Below are positions 23,190 to 35,221 of a DNA stretch of 64,000 nucleotides, piece by piece. The stretch comes from Homalodisca vitripennis (lineage: Eukaryota > Arthropoda > Insecta > Hemiptera > Cicadellidae), in contig NW_025778868.1 in NCBI RefSeq assembly GCF_021130785.1, positions 1-64,000 of the forward strand. The letters run 5' to 3'. A program made the translations under genes and the position numbers. The notes beneath the pieces are model-generated. The model had not been told where the DNA came from. It saw only the letters and a list, made by a program, of their open reading frames with translations, and ran no database searches. Position 1 is the first letter of the stretch, and each line of letters opens with the position of its first letter.

Positions 23190-23918
23190 ATATCTGGACT
23201 ATATAGGAGAGATAAATCAGCTCCCAAACCACTGCGATTCTCGACTATATAGGAGAGATGTCAGTAGCTCCCAAACCACTGCGATTCTAGACTATATAGG
23301 AGAGACGAGTCAGTAGCTCTCAAACCTCTGCGATTCTGGACTATATAGGAGAGTTGAGTCAGTAGCTCCCAAACCACTGCGATTTAGACTATATAGGAGA
23401 GATGAGTCAGTAGCTCCCAAACCACTGCGATTCTCGACCATATAGGAGAGATGAGTCAGTAGCTCCCAAACCACTGCGATTCTGGACTATATAGGAGAGA
23501 CGAGTCAGTAGCTCCCAAACCACTGCGATTCTGGACTATATAGGAGAGACGAGTCAGTAGCTCCCAAACCACTGCGATTCTCGACTATATAGGAGAGATG
23601 AGTCAGTAGCTCCCAAACCACTGCGATTCTCGACTATATAGGAGAGATGAGTCAGAAGCTCCCAAACCACTGCGATTCTGGAATATGTAGGAGAGACGAG
23701 TCAGTAGCTCCCAAACCACTGCGATTCTCGACTATATAGGAGAGATGAGTCAGAAGCTCCCAAACCACTGCGACTTGGACTATATAGGAGGGACGAGTCA
23801 GTAGCTCCCAAACCACTGCGATTCTCGACTATATAGGAGAGACGAGTCAGTAGATCCTAAACCACTGGGATTCTCGACTATATAGGAGAGATGAGTCAGT
23901 CGCTCCCAAACCATTAAC
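23190..23918. repeat. 49 bp minisatellite, about 15 copies
   Basis: Units built on GACTATATAGGAGAGAYGAG then TCAGTAGCTCCCAAACCACT then GCGATTCTSG repeat about 15 times with few changes. Two junction variants (TTCTCGACT and TTCTGGACT) are interspersed. The array ends with CTCCCAAACCATTAACTTG. Confidence 0.95.
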
Positions 23919-24630
23919 TTGATGGTTTCCAATACAGTAGAGTAGCATTAGGCATTAGGCATTAGGCTGGATGATGAGAAACGCTGGAAAATTCATTCAT
24001 TAGATTGTTTGAGCCTGTGAGGTATATTAGAGTTTCAAATGAGAGAATTGGAACTTCAATTATCGTTCCAGAATATCAAGCACTGAATCTAAGCCGTTGC
24101 GAATGCTCTTCCCATTTTCACGAGGCCACTAAAACAATTTTATAATTTATACTGTATTATAGGGGTTTTCACATATTGCAATTAACCTGCATATAAACCA
24201 TAACATTTATCAATCAAAGTGGAGACTTTATGTAGATGTTCAAATGTTAAACGTAATGTTTAGTTCTTTGTTTAAAGTTTATTTTTACGATGTTTATGTT
24301 TAGATTACGAAACAAAAATTGAGTCATACACTGAGCATGTCCTACTTCAGGAATGCCAAGTAATTAAGACGGTAAAGCCAGTATTTCAGACTATTTTATG
24401 ATTCTGTCTCTAATATTTAGAATTAACATTATGTTAAAGAATTACTGCTCTATTTTTAACTCCGCTGCTATATAATAATGTATTATATAGGACTAAAAGT
24501 TTTACAGCTTTCACTAATAAAATGTTGCAGTAAAATAAAATTATTTTATTGACAATCACAAACGTTTGTCATCACGTTAGTTCCCCGCAATCTATTATTA
24601 AAGTTTTACGAATATAAATTCTCACACTAC
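23919..24630. other. Non-coding stretch between two arrays
   Basis: Nothing is recognised except a triple GGCATTA near 23949-23968. Confidence 0.45.
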
Positions 24631-24839
24631 TGTATGAACTAAGCTAGGTACTGTATGGAACTAAGCTAGGTACTGTATGAAATTAGCTAGATACTGTATG
24701 AACTTAGCTAGGTACTGTATGAACTTAGCTAGGTACTGTAAGAACTTAGCTAGGTACTGTATGAACTAAGCTAGGTACTGTATGAACTAAGCTAGGTACT
24801 GTATAAACTTAGCTAGGTACTGTAAGAACTTAGCTAGGT
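24631..24839. repeat. 21 bp minisatellite, about 10 copies
   Basis: The unit is TACTGTATGAACTWAGCTAGG with ATG/AAG and TAAG/TTAG variants, tandem from 24631 until AGGTCTGGTAAACC breaks the pattern. Confidence 0.95.
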
Positions 24840-25614
24840 CTGGTAAACCTAATGTTAAGTTGGAGCAATCTGTTGTGGTTACGCTCATTTCTCTTCCGAA
24901 GTGACTTTGCTCTAAGCCCTCATTTCACGTTCAAGAGATATGTTGGCGTCTTTTCTCATTTCTTTTCCGTGCTTAGAAAAATTGTTTGTCATATTACTTC
25001 CTCTACCTACATAAAGTTATAATATAGATAGATACAACAACGCGAAGTTTTTAATAGTTACTCTGATTTTCCATATGTTTCATTGCTATGGTCTTCATTT
25101 ATTTGTTGAATTGATTTATATCAATGTATTTAAAGTCAAGGAAATATACGTTCCTTCGTATTAAACAAAAAGTATTATTAAACTTAAGCTACTTTAGAGC
25201 TAGGCAGTTGTAAAAGAATTGGTCGAGAAGACTAAAATATAATATTACATAGACAAACATTAACATTGTTACATCGTTTAAAAGGTAAAGTGGATTGATT
25301 TGAAGAAACTTACATAATTATTGACTTGTGTTTCAAATTGTAATAAAGGTACAATCACAATTATCTCAGGACAATCCAGAAAAGATACTAATGACCAGGC
25401 AAGATGGAAGGATGGTACAATCCATGTTAATTATCAGACAGGACATTGATGGTCTCACAGTTCTTGTAATAACAAGTTAAAGTATTACAAATTAGTACTT
25501 TTGACTTGTTACCCCCAATAACACAAGGTAGAAACGCCACATCACGTGACACGCTTTGGTGAGGTTGCATGTAACATTTATAATCACATTCTCGAGATGT
25601 CCTGCAGGTAGATA
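24840..25614. other. Non-coding stretch
   Basis: No gene or repeat supported. The 66-codon minus frame at 25427-25627 has no domain. Confidence 0.45.
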
Positions 25615-26085
25615 GACGGATAGACAATCATACAAAAAAGAAGTTGACGCGAAAATGACGCACTAGAGAACTCATTCTTGTAGACATGAAGTTTCATGCA
25701 AAATTTAAGACTAAATATAAAATCGCTCTCGAAACGTATTGCTACATGACACATTCAAATTTGTGTTCTTACATTGGGGTTCATATCAGTGTTTAAATGA
25801 TAACATTCTACGCACCAAATCAGTCATTATCAACATGAATGTGTTTGAAAAGTTAGGCTACATGTGTTAATATGTAACCTAAGGATGTATTTAGTTTGTT
25901 TGCCCAATTGCCGTCATGGTTACCCATAAGGTTAATGTAAAATTATTCGTGAACGCTCAGCCAAACTCGGTGGCGTAACTCCATCATCGAACTCAGTGTT
26001 CCTTATATAGAAATGAAGCTTCATGAACGATTTTAAGTCTACACGACAGATCGTTTTGAACTATCACGTGGAAAGACGATATATC
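25615..26085. repeat. Diverged copies of the GGCTGAGCGT dispersed family
   Basis: GAACGCTCAGCCAAACTCGG (from about 25952) is the inverse of the family boundary motif. CATGAAGTTTCATGCAAAATTTAAG (here split: CATGAAGTTTCATGC, AAAATTTAAG) at about 25686 and AATGAAGCTTCATGAACG at about 26012 match the internal segment seen at 36.7 and 37.0 kb. They are decayed copies, partly inverted. Confidence 0.5.
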
Positions 26086-26527
26086 CATATATTACTAATC
26101 TTTATTAATGTTTTACTAGGAAATGTATGTAATGTATGACTTCCCTGTTACTTGAAATTAACTCAAACTATAAAAAATTGGAATTTCCCTTAACATAGTA
26201 TGAATTTGAGCAATGTCTTCAAATTGGTTTATGATTTTCTAATTTTGCTAGAATACTAATTTTATTACTAGTAATCAAACTGTGAGCATCTCGATTTATG
26301 AACAAATTTTTATATTTCGACTATATAACATGTGCCACCCTAATTGCCATAGTATACATCATAACGTTACCCTGAACTAATAAGGAGTTGATGTGGATAT
26401 TCGAAAGGGATCTAGTAATCACGCGAGATGATATTGTGGTTGATTATCTGACACAAATATCTGCCGCTCGACCTTGCAACCCTTGGTTTGTTTAGCTAAC
26501 CTTGTTGTGATGCTTTGAGCCGGTGCG
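26086..26527. other. Non-coding stretch
   Basis: AT-rich sequence; no feature supported. Confidence 0.4.
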
Positions 26528-26740
26528 GCCTCATAGCGCCACAGCTCATAGCGCCACAGCTCACAGCGCCACAACAAATGTGTGGCGCTATGAGCTGTGG
26601 CGCTGTGAGCTGTGGCGCTGTGAGCACTCCGGCCAAATCTGTGGCGCTATGACCTGTGGCGCTATGAGCTGTCGGGCCAATTCTGTGGCGCTATGAGCCA
26701 GTCTCTACTTTCTGGTGTTGCATAGCGCCACAACCTATTA
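26528..26740. repeat. GCGCTATGAGC 15-mer repeat forming a long hairpin
   Basis: The 15 bp unit GTGGCGCTATGAGCT (or GCGCTGTGAGC) occurs on both strands. 26531-26573 carries it inverted (CATAGCGCCACAGCTC) and 26581-26625 carries it direct, giving arms of about 43 bp around a 7 bp loop with only A/G differences. A further inverted copy is at about 26719-26732. The spacer CACTCCGGCCAAATCT is shared with the second locus at 41.6-41.96 kb. Strongly CG-rich compared with surrounding DNA. Confidence 0.9.
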
Positions 26741-28095
26741 TTGGTTCAAATTTATTGAGTAATAACTTTGGAGGGGGACACTTGATGTAGGGGAAATACG
26801 GAGGCAGACAAGCGGCCCAACCACCGTCACGGCGCATGTAGTGGATAATGCAATGACATTGCAGTCGCATTTTAGTTATCTCTATACATAAGTTTGTTTT
26901 ACTTCTTGATTACATATTATATCATACTATTGCAGTTAAAAACTGCACATATCAATTAGCAGCCCAATTCTTTTAGTATAGATTGTTTTTCTAAAGATCG
27001 GTTTTCACTCTGTTGTTCCTACATGTGTGGTTTGGGTGAAAAATACAGACTCGGTGGTGTTGCGCGCCAGGCGGAGATCCCACGAGCTACGAACTATATA
27101 AGTTGGCTGCTCGCTCTCCGCATTCCAATCTAAATTATCTGCTCATCTTCCGGTCCCGACCTACATTTTATTTCCTGGCCACATCGGCTGATGACCGATA
27201 CGCCCAGTTCCTAAATATTCCTTAATATTTTGGGCATTTGTTTTCCAACAACCATTCCCTTTTGAAGTTCTTGATCAATATACGGTAGCCTATACGTACA
27301 ACAAAATTATAATGTAAATTAATTTGTACGATTTTTTAATAGCTTGGAACCCAATTCAGATTCCAGATGTTGAAGTTCACACTAAAAATACTTAATGGGA
27401 AGCCCATTGTGTGGTATATGGTTTAACACTGCTTTTCTCCACTGATACCTTTGGTACAATAAAAAAATGAAAATTGTTACACCGCTTTCAAGACAAATTA
27501 AAGATTTTGAAAGCATTTTAAAGACTAGAAACAGCCATGCCATAAACTGTTTACTATAATTTGTTTTTCTATAGGATATACCTGACGGGACCCGAAGACC
27601 TCTCTTACATGCTAAACATATTATTTCAAACTTCTACCACATTACAGTAGTTTATACACATTGGTATAATCTTTTATTGATTAGGTTGTATTCACACATG
27701 TATTCAAGTAAAAGAAAAATATTTTGTATATTATTTTGGATTATGATAACCAAGAACAGTTTTGTTTAAAAATTACCTTTCTCCTCGTTAACTTAAAATT
27801 ATTCCTTATTCTTATTCTGCACTTTGTGTATGTCTTTTGAAGAACGACATACAAAGAAATCAGGAAAAACCTTACAAAATCGGTTATCAGTTATTATTTT
27901 GAGATTTAATAAACACTGTATGATATTACACGTTCTGCATGTGAATACTGATAGGGATTTATTCTCATTAGACATTTATTTGTTTATACATCAACGAGCT
28001 GTTACACGCGGCCGTTGCCTACTTTGTCAAAGCACTTATGATGTTTGAATGTTGAATTTAGCTGCAATTCACAATCCTTATATAGCAGTGTGTGG
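26741..28095. other. Non-coding stretch with a candidate promoter
   Basis: Apart from the TATA/initiator candidate at 27094-27125, no coding sequence is recognised. The 74-codon plus frame at 27824-28048 has no known domain. Confidence 0.4.
27094..27125 (+). promoter_or_regulatory. Candidate TATA core promoter
   Basis: CTATATAAG (27094-27102) is followed 27 nt later by an initiator-like GCATTCC (A at 27122) inside a CG-rich block (GTGTTGCGCGCCAGGCGGAG upstream, CTTCCGGTCCCGACC downstream). The spacing fits arthropod TATA promoters. No downstream reading frame was found, so it may drive a non-coding exon, belong to an LTR, or be chance. Confidence 0.3.
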
Positions 28096-28550
28096 TATTT
28101 GACGCTGTCTCAAACATGAGTCCTGCAGAGATCCAAAGAAAGTCGGCGACGAAGAAGCTCAAAACGAAGCTTTAACACCTTTACATCATCAGAGACCCCT
28201 ACAAATAGATGGAGTGGTGTTCTCATTATCTCATCATATGCACAACTGAGTGCACTACGATGATCTGATACGGTCTCTAAGCACAGTGGAGCAACCGAGT
28301 TTTCTACACATAACGTAAATATGGTGGGAAGGGTTGGTTAAATTTGTATTTTGAATTTCATTCTGACTTTCTGACTATCTTTGGATCCCTTCAGAGGTAT
28401 GAGGTACTAGGAGTCAAGCCTGAGACAGTGTCAGATAACAGAAGCTGCAATAAAAGGAAGGTGAACTGGAGCTAAATTTAACATTCATATTCAATACATC
28501 TTTCCTTCCACAGCTATGTTATGTGTAGAAAACTGATGCTCCAAGTTCCG
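28096..28550 (+). repeat. Foldback repeat family, copy 1 (homologous to 57436-57880)
   Basis: GAGATCCAAAGAAAGTCGGC, GACGAAGAAGCTCAAAACGA, GTGGAGCAACCGAGTTTTCT and ACACATAACGTAAATATGGT occur in order here and, inverted, at 57.4-57.9 kb. Within this copy two segments also recur in opposite orientation: 28096-28142 against 28374-28437, and 28289-28348 against 28487-28545. No coding capacity. It resembles a foldback-type or nested non-autonomous element; class unknown. Confidence 0.7.
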
Positions 28551-29034
28551 TCCATTTCCGGTACTATTGTACTATTGAGTTTTCCCCGATCAAGAAACTA
28601 TATACTAACAAAAACAAACTTCGATCATACAGCGTCTTCTTTCGACTCTTTCAATTTTTTTTTCGATCTATGATTCTTAAGGAGACATTTTTATAGTTAG
28701 CCTTTTTTTCCGATGAAGAAAATATATATCTTACAATGAGACTTAAAAGTTACTGCGGCCTTATTTACGGTTACACTATTGGATTATGCTGTTGCACTTA
28801 CAAAATAATCATCCCGTTTGTTGGTTTTTGGAATCCAACTTAGATTAATTTCTGATACTGAAGTGATGTTTTCACTTATCAAGAAAAATTTATAAGGGGC
28901 AGAGTGTGCTCCCCTTCCTTTTTTTAGCTACAATAAAAATGCCATACACAATGTCAAGAGAGTTAACCATATTCGATTAGCTTATGTGCAAACATTCACT
29001 GCTTTGTGCAATAAGGTAGTTTTTATAACAGTGT
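28551..29034. other. Non-coding stretch
   Basis: No supported feature. Confidence 0.4.
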
Positions 29035-31915
29035 TTAAATGATTCAAATGATTTATTCAGCCGATCTACAAATTGTAATAGGCTACGTCTAGTGAAAACA
29101 ACATTCAACTATAAAACTTAGTTGCGTGCAATAATTAGAGTCCTGCATCAATAAATGTCCATCAGGTCATGTACTAAAAATATAAATAAAACTAAGCATT
29201 TATGCAGGTATTAAAATTAAACACAAAGCCACATTTAAAAAAAATTACTACATGTAAGGAAATAAAGTTTTGACTAATAGTAACAAACGGTGTGCATTAG
29301 TTCATGCCCATGCACTAATTGATTAATTAATACATAACAGGCCCTGCACCAATACACATATAAATATAACTAGGCGTAAATGTGAATATTAAAACTAAAA
29401 TTAGGCATACATTTTGTGAAGGACTACATCTAAGAATACAAAACAGACGGTTCTACATCATGATTTGACTAAGAACCGTTATTTAATCAGGTCTCATTAA
29501 TTCAAGTACATATATCAATCTAAGGAGTATTGGGTCATGCAATATACAGATAATAGCACTAAACAGAATAGCAGAAATTAAAAACAAATTAATTTAAATA
29601 GCCAAGCAGAATGGAATGGTCAGACTCAAAATATTCAGTTAGGCTGTAGAAAGGGATATCTGACAACCAGGATTTTAGGACAGGCCCAAACTTCTGTACC
29701 GGGAGCTGTCTAACTGTAAGGGGTATGGAGTTGAACATTTTAGTGGCTATAATAGGGAAGCAATTTGAGATCTTGTGTAACCTAGATCTATTTACATGGA
29801 CATCAAGGCATTTCCTGGTTTCATACCTATGTACACCTGCATTAGTGATGTAGTCATCTTATTTATGCTTAATTGCTAAAAGACATTGGTATATACGAGT
29901 ATATACATTGTACACTGTCATAATTTGGTGTTGAGAAAACAGTGGTCTACAGTGCTCAAGCAACTGTGCCCCACTTAGTATCCTAAGGGCTTTTTTCTGT
30001 AACCGAAGAACTCTAATTACACTGGCAGAGTGTCCCCAAAGCCTGGTACCATATATAATGTGGGAGTGGAAAAAGGCAAAGTAAGCTAACTTAACAAACT
30101 CAAAGGGCATTTCTGCTTTAAGCTTTCGAAGCAAAAAATATTACCCTACTTAGCTTACTACACAAGGCATCAACATGCTTATTCCAGACAAGCCTCGAAT
30201 CAAGATTAAAGCCAAGCAACTTCACTCCCTCCACATTAACACCATTGTTGCACAAGCTAAAAGTAATCGCCTGAGTCTTGTCCTGGTTTAGGCACAAACT
30301 GTTATAACTGAACCAATATGAAGCATTTGTAAAAAGGTTCTTAACAAGTGTTTCTGCGGTTGTAGAGTCCTTATGAGTTGCAAACAAGGTTGAGTCATCG
30401 GCATACAGCAGAAAATTACCCGCTACATTGTAATAAATATCATTAATGAAAATTATAAACAAAAATGGCCCCAGAATTGAGCCCTGAGGCACTCCATGCT
30501 CAACAACCAAGGGGTTTGAGGTTGTACTATCCCAGGTTACAGACTGCTTCCTTTGATGTAAGTAAGATTTCAAGATTTTCAGGGCGCAACCCCGTACACC
30601 GTACCTTTCCAGTTTCTTCAAGAGAATCTTGTGCGACACACAATCGAAGGCACGTGAAAGATCGCATAACAGTACAGCAGTAGAACTTTTTGCTTCAAAA
30701 GAATTAAGAATGGCCTGAAGAAGTGAGTCCACAGCTTCGACAGTAGATCTATGCCATCTGAAGCCAAACTGTGCTGGTACCAAGAGGTGATGTGACTCAA
30801 AATAATTGCACAGCTGCTCCAGCATGACAGATTCAATGACTTTGGCAAACATAGGTATTAGAGATGTAGGTCTGAAGCTCGATACCTCGTTTTGTGGACC
30901 CTTCTTGTAGACCGGGACAGTCCTCGATGCCTTCAAAACCTCAGGGAAGACCCCTTCCGACAGACACAAATTTGTTAAGTCTGTTAGAGCAGGAGCTATA
31001 CTATAAATCACCCTTCTTAACACATCCACAGACATGTCATAGATGTCTTTACTCTTGGAACTCTTAAAACCATGCACCACTGTTATTACTTCTTCCACGG
31101 TAACTAGCTTCCACGCAAAATTAAATGTACCACAGGGACCGAAGTTAGATATGCGAGACAAATTACTCGAGTTAACAAGATCCTTGGCAGAGTTAAGAAA
31201 ATATGCATTGAAGACTTCTGCTGTGGCAAAATTGGTGTCAGGGGCAGACACTTGGTTCTTACTCCTATTTATATAGTCCCAGGCTGCCTTGCATGGATTT
31301 TGAGACTGTGCAATAAAGTTTCCCACAGCAGCCTGTTTGGCCTCCATAGCCTTAGCACGGTATTCTCTCCTCAGATGTTGCAGCCAAGGTTTCAGATTGG
31401 ACCTACTCTTAGACATATCACACACGATGCCAATGAGACTATGTAGGTCAGCTAAATCCGGTGTGTACCAGTTTGCAGATCGGGCCAAATGCCTTTTTCC
31501 ATTTTTGCCTCCCGCAGGACTACGTTTTTTCAGCTTCACAGGAAAACAAGTATCAAATGTCTTCTTAAAGTTAAGAAAAAAACTAGTAAATGCAGCTTCT
31601 GCAGGAACTGACCTGGACTGCGACAGATTCCACAAACCACTGGAAATTTGTATCATTGAAAGATCTAATGGTTACAGTCTTAATCAACGGACCGCCTGCT
31701 AAATCTATGACCTGTGGCCTCCAATGCTTGAGGGTGAAAAAAAAACATGTTTATGGTCAGCGATCTGAGATTCACTTATGAATACGTCATAGTTCCACTT
31801 ATCAATATTAGTTAAAAATGAGTCCAGGGAGGCAACACCTCGTGTAGGCTCGGAAACACTACTATAAAAATTAAAACTGCGTAGTAGATGTAAAAAGTCT
31901 TCCTCCTAAAAGGAA
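29035..31915 (-). mobile_element. LINE with endonuclease remnant, RT and 3' UTR
   Basis: A 2.9 kb minus-strand non-LTR element. From 5' to 3' it holds the C-terminal end of an APE-type endonuclease (about 31700-31911), a linker, the complete RT, a C-terminal region ending at the stop at 29589, and about 550 bp of 3' UTR. The UTR finishes near 29040 in a short GAATCATTT-type repeat tail rather than poly(A), as in several CR1/L2/jockey-like clades. It is 5'-truncated within the endonuclease. The coding frame contains at least two frameshifts and one stop, so it is dead. Confidence 0.85.
29589..31911 (-). pseudogene. LINE ORF2 (endonuclease end, reverse transcriptase), disrupted
   Basis: The main open stretch (30118-31656, 512 codons) holds the RT. 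RT0-2-like PVYKKGPQNEVSSFRPTSLI is near residues 248-267 and QFGFRWHRST at 296-305. Motif A is CDLSRAFD (331-338), motif B GVPQGSILGP (388-397) and motif C YADD (418-421), all catalytic aspartates present. A frameshift near 30118-30134 moves into the next frame, which continues with FFHSHIIYGTRLWGHS. That frame meets one TAA (29859-29861) and then reads on as RYETRKCLDVHVNRSRLH to a stop at 29589. Upstream of 31656 a second frameshift (about 31620-31650) joins a frame with LKHWRPQVIDLAGG and the endonuclease end EPTRGVASLDSF with ADHKHV (normally SDH). Arginine-rich linker, no host gene similarity. Confidence 0.85.
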
Positions 31916-32825
31916 TCCTTGCATAGAGATATACATCAAAATTTAGTTTATTATTCTACTAAAAATAACCTTTTTTATTTATAAAATCATATTTCAGACC
32001 CATTATTTATGAAAGTATTTAAAAAGGGAACTAACATTTTCCATGCAAAAGTAGCTGTATTTTAATATGTTTTGAAGAGAGAATGCCTTCTGGAAAATAT
32101 TTTATTTTATTGCGGCAATAATTATTTAATTTATATCCATCTAAATCTTTTTAATATCTTTTTAGTTTATTTCAATATTTCTTAATAATTTGGCTATCAC
32201 AATAATTATCATAAAAAAATGCATTTTGTACTTATGGAGACATTTTGTTATGAATTATCACTCTCATCTAAGAGTAGCTGTAAATTTTGTTTAAAGTAAC
32301 GGAATCTAGTATTTTATATTATTCCATAATTACTATAACTGGAGTTGTTCCTACGGGACTTACTAAGGGTAGAACTCTTTAACAAATGAACAATATTAAT
32401 GCCGATATCTCGATATCTAAATCATTTCCAAATCAACAATTAGACAATGTTGTAACCATAGAAATAATTTAGTCAAAATCATTCAAATTTGTAAGTAACA
32501 TAAGAAGCACGTCTAGTTAAATTTGTTAGTAATAGAAAAAAATCTAAGGTGCAACATATGGATAACAGAGACTGAGATAACATCATAAATTCAAAAAGCC
32601 GTAATAAAGGCAGTTTATTAAAATTTGGTACTGCTACAAACTGAAAATTAATATGAAGAGAAAAGAATGGAAATACAAAAAAAATGAATCAAAAGCCCCA
32701 GGGAGTATATTAAAACAGACAAACACAAACATCTATACCCATATCAGTTCAACAGAATATCAAAATTAATGCTAAATTCCTGCCTGACAGCCTCTGGACT
32801 ACTGATTATTTGGAAGTTATAACAC
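31916..32825. other. Non-coding stretch
   Basis: AT-rich, no supported features. Confidence 0.45.
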
Positions 32826-34165
32826 GGATACTGAATCCCCGTTGAAGACACACACCAGGTACCTAAATTCCAGTTTGCAGCCGCTGCACTATTGCTGAAC
32901 TAATCTGAATCCACGTTGAAGACACACACCAGGTACCTAAATTCCAGTTTGCAGCCGCTGCACACTATTGCTGACACAATCTGAATCCACGTTGAAGACA
33001 CACACCAGGTACCTAAATTCCAGTTTGCAGCCGCTGCACACTATTGCTGAACCAATGTGAATCCACGTTGAAGACACACACCAGGTACCTAAATTCCAGT
33101 TTGCGGCCGCTGCACTATTGCTGAACTAATCTGAATCCACGTTGAAGACACACACCAGGTACCTAGATTCCAGTTTGGAGCCGCTGCACTATTGCTGAAC
33201 TAATCTGAATCCCCGTTTAAGACACACACCAGGTACCTAAATTCCAGTTTGCGGTCGCTGCACTATTGCTGACCCAATTGAAGTATCTTTGAACACACAC
33301 ACACACACCAGGTACCTAAATTCCAGTTTGCGGCCGCTGCAATATTGCTGACCCAATATGAATCCCCGTTGAAGGCACACACCAGGTACCTAAATTCCAG
33401 TTTGCGGCCGCTGCACTATTGCTGACCCAATTGAAGTATCTTTGAACACACACAAAACCAGGTACCTAAATTCCAGTTTGCAGCCGCTGCACTTTTGCCG
33501 ACCCAATTGAAGTCCCGTTGAAGACACACACCAGGTGCCTAAATTCTAGTTTGAGGCCGCTGCACTATTGCTGACCCAATCTGAATCCACGTTGAAGACA
33601 CACACCAGGTACCTAAATTCCAGTTTGCGGCCGCTGCACTATTGCTGACCGAATCTGAATCCACGTTGAAGACACACTTGGTACCTAAATTCCAGTTTGC
33701 AGCCGCTGCACTATTGATGACCCACTCTGAAGTCCTATTGAAGACAAACACCAGGTACCTAAATTCCAGTTTGCAGCCGCTGCACTATTGCTGACCGAAT
33801 CTGAATCCACGTTGAAGACACACTTGGTACCTAAATTCCAATTTGCAGCCGCTGCACTATTGATGACCCACTCTGAAGTCCTATTGAAGACAAACACCAG
33901 GTACCTAAATTCCAGTTTGCAGCCGCTGCACTATTGATGACCCAATCTGAAGTCCTATTGAAGACACACATCTGGTACCTAAATTCCAGTTTGCGGCCGC
34001 TGTACTATTGCTGACCCAATCTGAAGTCCTATTGAAGACTCACATCTGGTACCTAAATTCTAGTTTGCGGCCGCTGTACTATTGCTGACCCAATCTGAAG
34101 TCCTATTGAAGACTCACATCTGGTACCTAAATTCTAGTTTGCGGCCGCTGCACTATTGCCCGTCC
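32826..34165. repeat. About 74 bp minisatellite, 18 copies
   Basis: The unit reads CTGAATCCACGTTGAAGACA, CACACCAGGTACCTAAATTC, CAGTTTGCGGCCGCTGCACT, ATTGCTGACCCAAT. The GGTACCTAA core occurs at about 32858, 32932, 33008, 33084, 33158, 33232, 33311, 33385, 33461, 33534 (GGTGCC), 33608, 33680, 33754, 33826, 33900, 33974, 34048 and 34122. Variants are regionally grouped: CCACGTTGAAG units first, then CTATTGAAGACTCACATCTGG units at the 3' end. Copies 12-13 and 14-15 repeat as a 146 bp dimer. Two 70-codon minus-strand frames through this dimer are by-products. Confidence 0.95.
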
Positions 34166-35221
34166 TCTACACTTTACAGTTGAACACAAGTCACTGGGGT
34201 TGCTGATTAATGGATTCAAGTTTCCTGCATTCTGTCTCTAGCTCTTCATAATTGTAATTTTCACTATTTGCTATCATATAATGTAAAGTATAACAATAAA
34301 AATGTTCTCTTAAATTCCACTATTTACTTGTCTAGATTATATAAAATATCAATATAGTTTAAGAATAACTATAACTTCTTCCTTTTATTATAAAATCACA
34401 GTAGGCTTATAATACGAATATATTTGACATTTATTAATTAATTAGTTTATTGAATAGGTCTTCGTGTTAGGCATAACTGAAAACTTTCAACTGGATGGTA
34501 AAAACCCTTACATAACTATAAAATCTACAGTGTTATTGTGACAAATAATCACATATCCTGTTTATCTTTAAGCTTAGAACATGTAACTTCTTCCTGAGCT
34601 TAGAACAAATAGTTTTTCATCCATAAAATCCCAGTATAAATAAACCAATTCGGATACTAGTGTCATACGGTTGTCAAGAGACTTTACCATAAAACATCCC
34701 TTCAAGAGTTCTTGTTAATATTGATGGTAGTTACCATCAATGTTACCGCCAAATAGGGAAAATTATTGAATTTGCATTCAAAAAACGCAGAGATATTTGT
34801 GAGGCATCATTATTTGGATGAATTTTTATCATTATGAAATATTCCCACGGTTGAACCGGGCAAAATCTTAGCCCGCTTTCGCAACCAGGGACGTTAATTT
34901 GGTAATACTGTAACTTTGTTTCAGCAAAATCAGAACAGCTACTACTAAATTGGCCATGTTTAAGAACTTCCTTTCCAGTCTGAGGACCAAGGGTCCACGA
35001 AAGGACCTACGGCGTCCTTGACAGCGACCGCATCAATTTAGCGAATCAGAACTTTATTTCAGTTTGCAATCCCAGTCAATATACTTAACTTTTCCATGTA
35101 TTTTTATTCCGTTTCGGAGTGCACCCTACGACCAGTAGACATAGAATCCAGATGTACGGCCACTAAAGGATGTAGTAACAGAATGGTTTAGCGAGGTAAA
35201 AATCCATTATAGCCGGAACTT
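34166..35221. other. Non-coding stretch
   Basis: No gene recognised. A GC-richer patch at about 34960-35040 (GGGTCCACGAAAGGACCTAC) contains an imperfect palindrome. Otherwise AT-rich. Confidence 0.45.

Noticed and set aside
23190..23918. CRISPR-like array of repeats
   Set aside because: Units are contiguous with no unique spacers, in eukaryotic DNA; it is a minisatellite.
26761..26775. Shared TAACTTTGGAGG near both GCGCTATGAGC loci (also at 41563)
   Set aside because: It lies after the repeat at one locus and before it at the other, and is only 12 bp; probably chance.
30465..31781. Several plus-strand frames of 60-120 codons
   Set aside because: Antisense shadows of the LINE RT on the minus strand.
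33539..33897. Two 70-codon minus frames that look like a repeated protein
   Set aside because: They are the 74 bp minisatellite units (74 is not a multiple of three) read through a dimer; no start context or domain.
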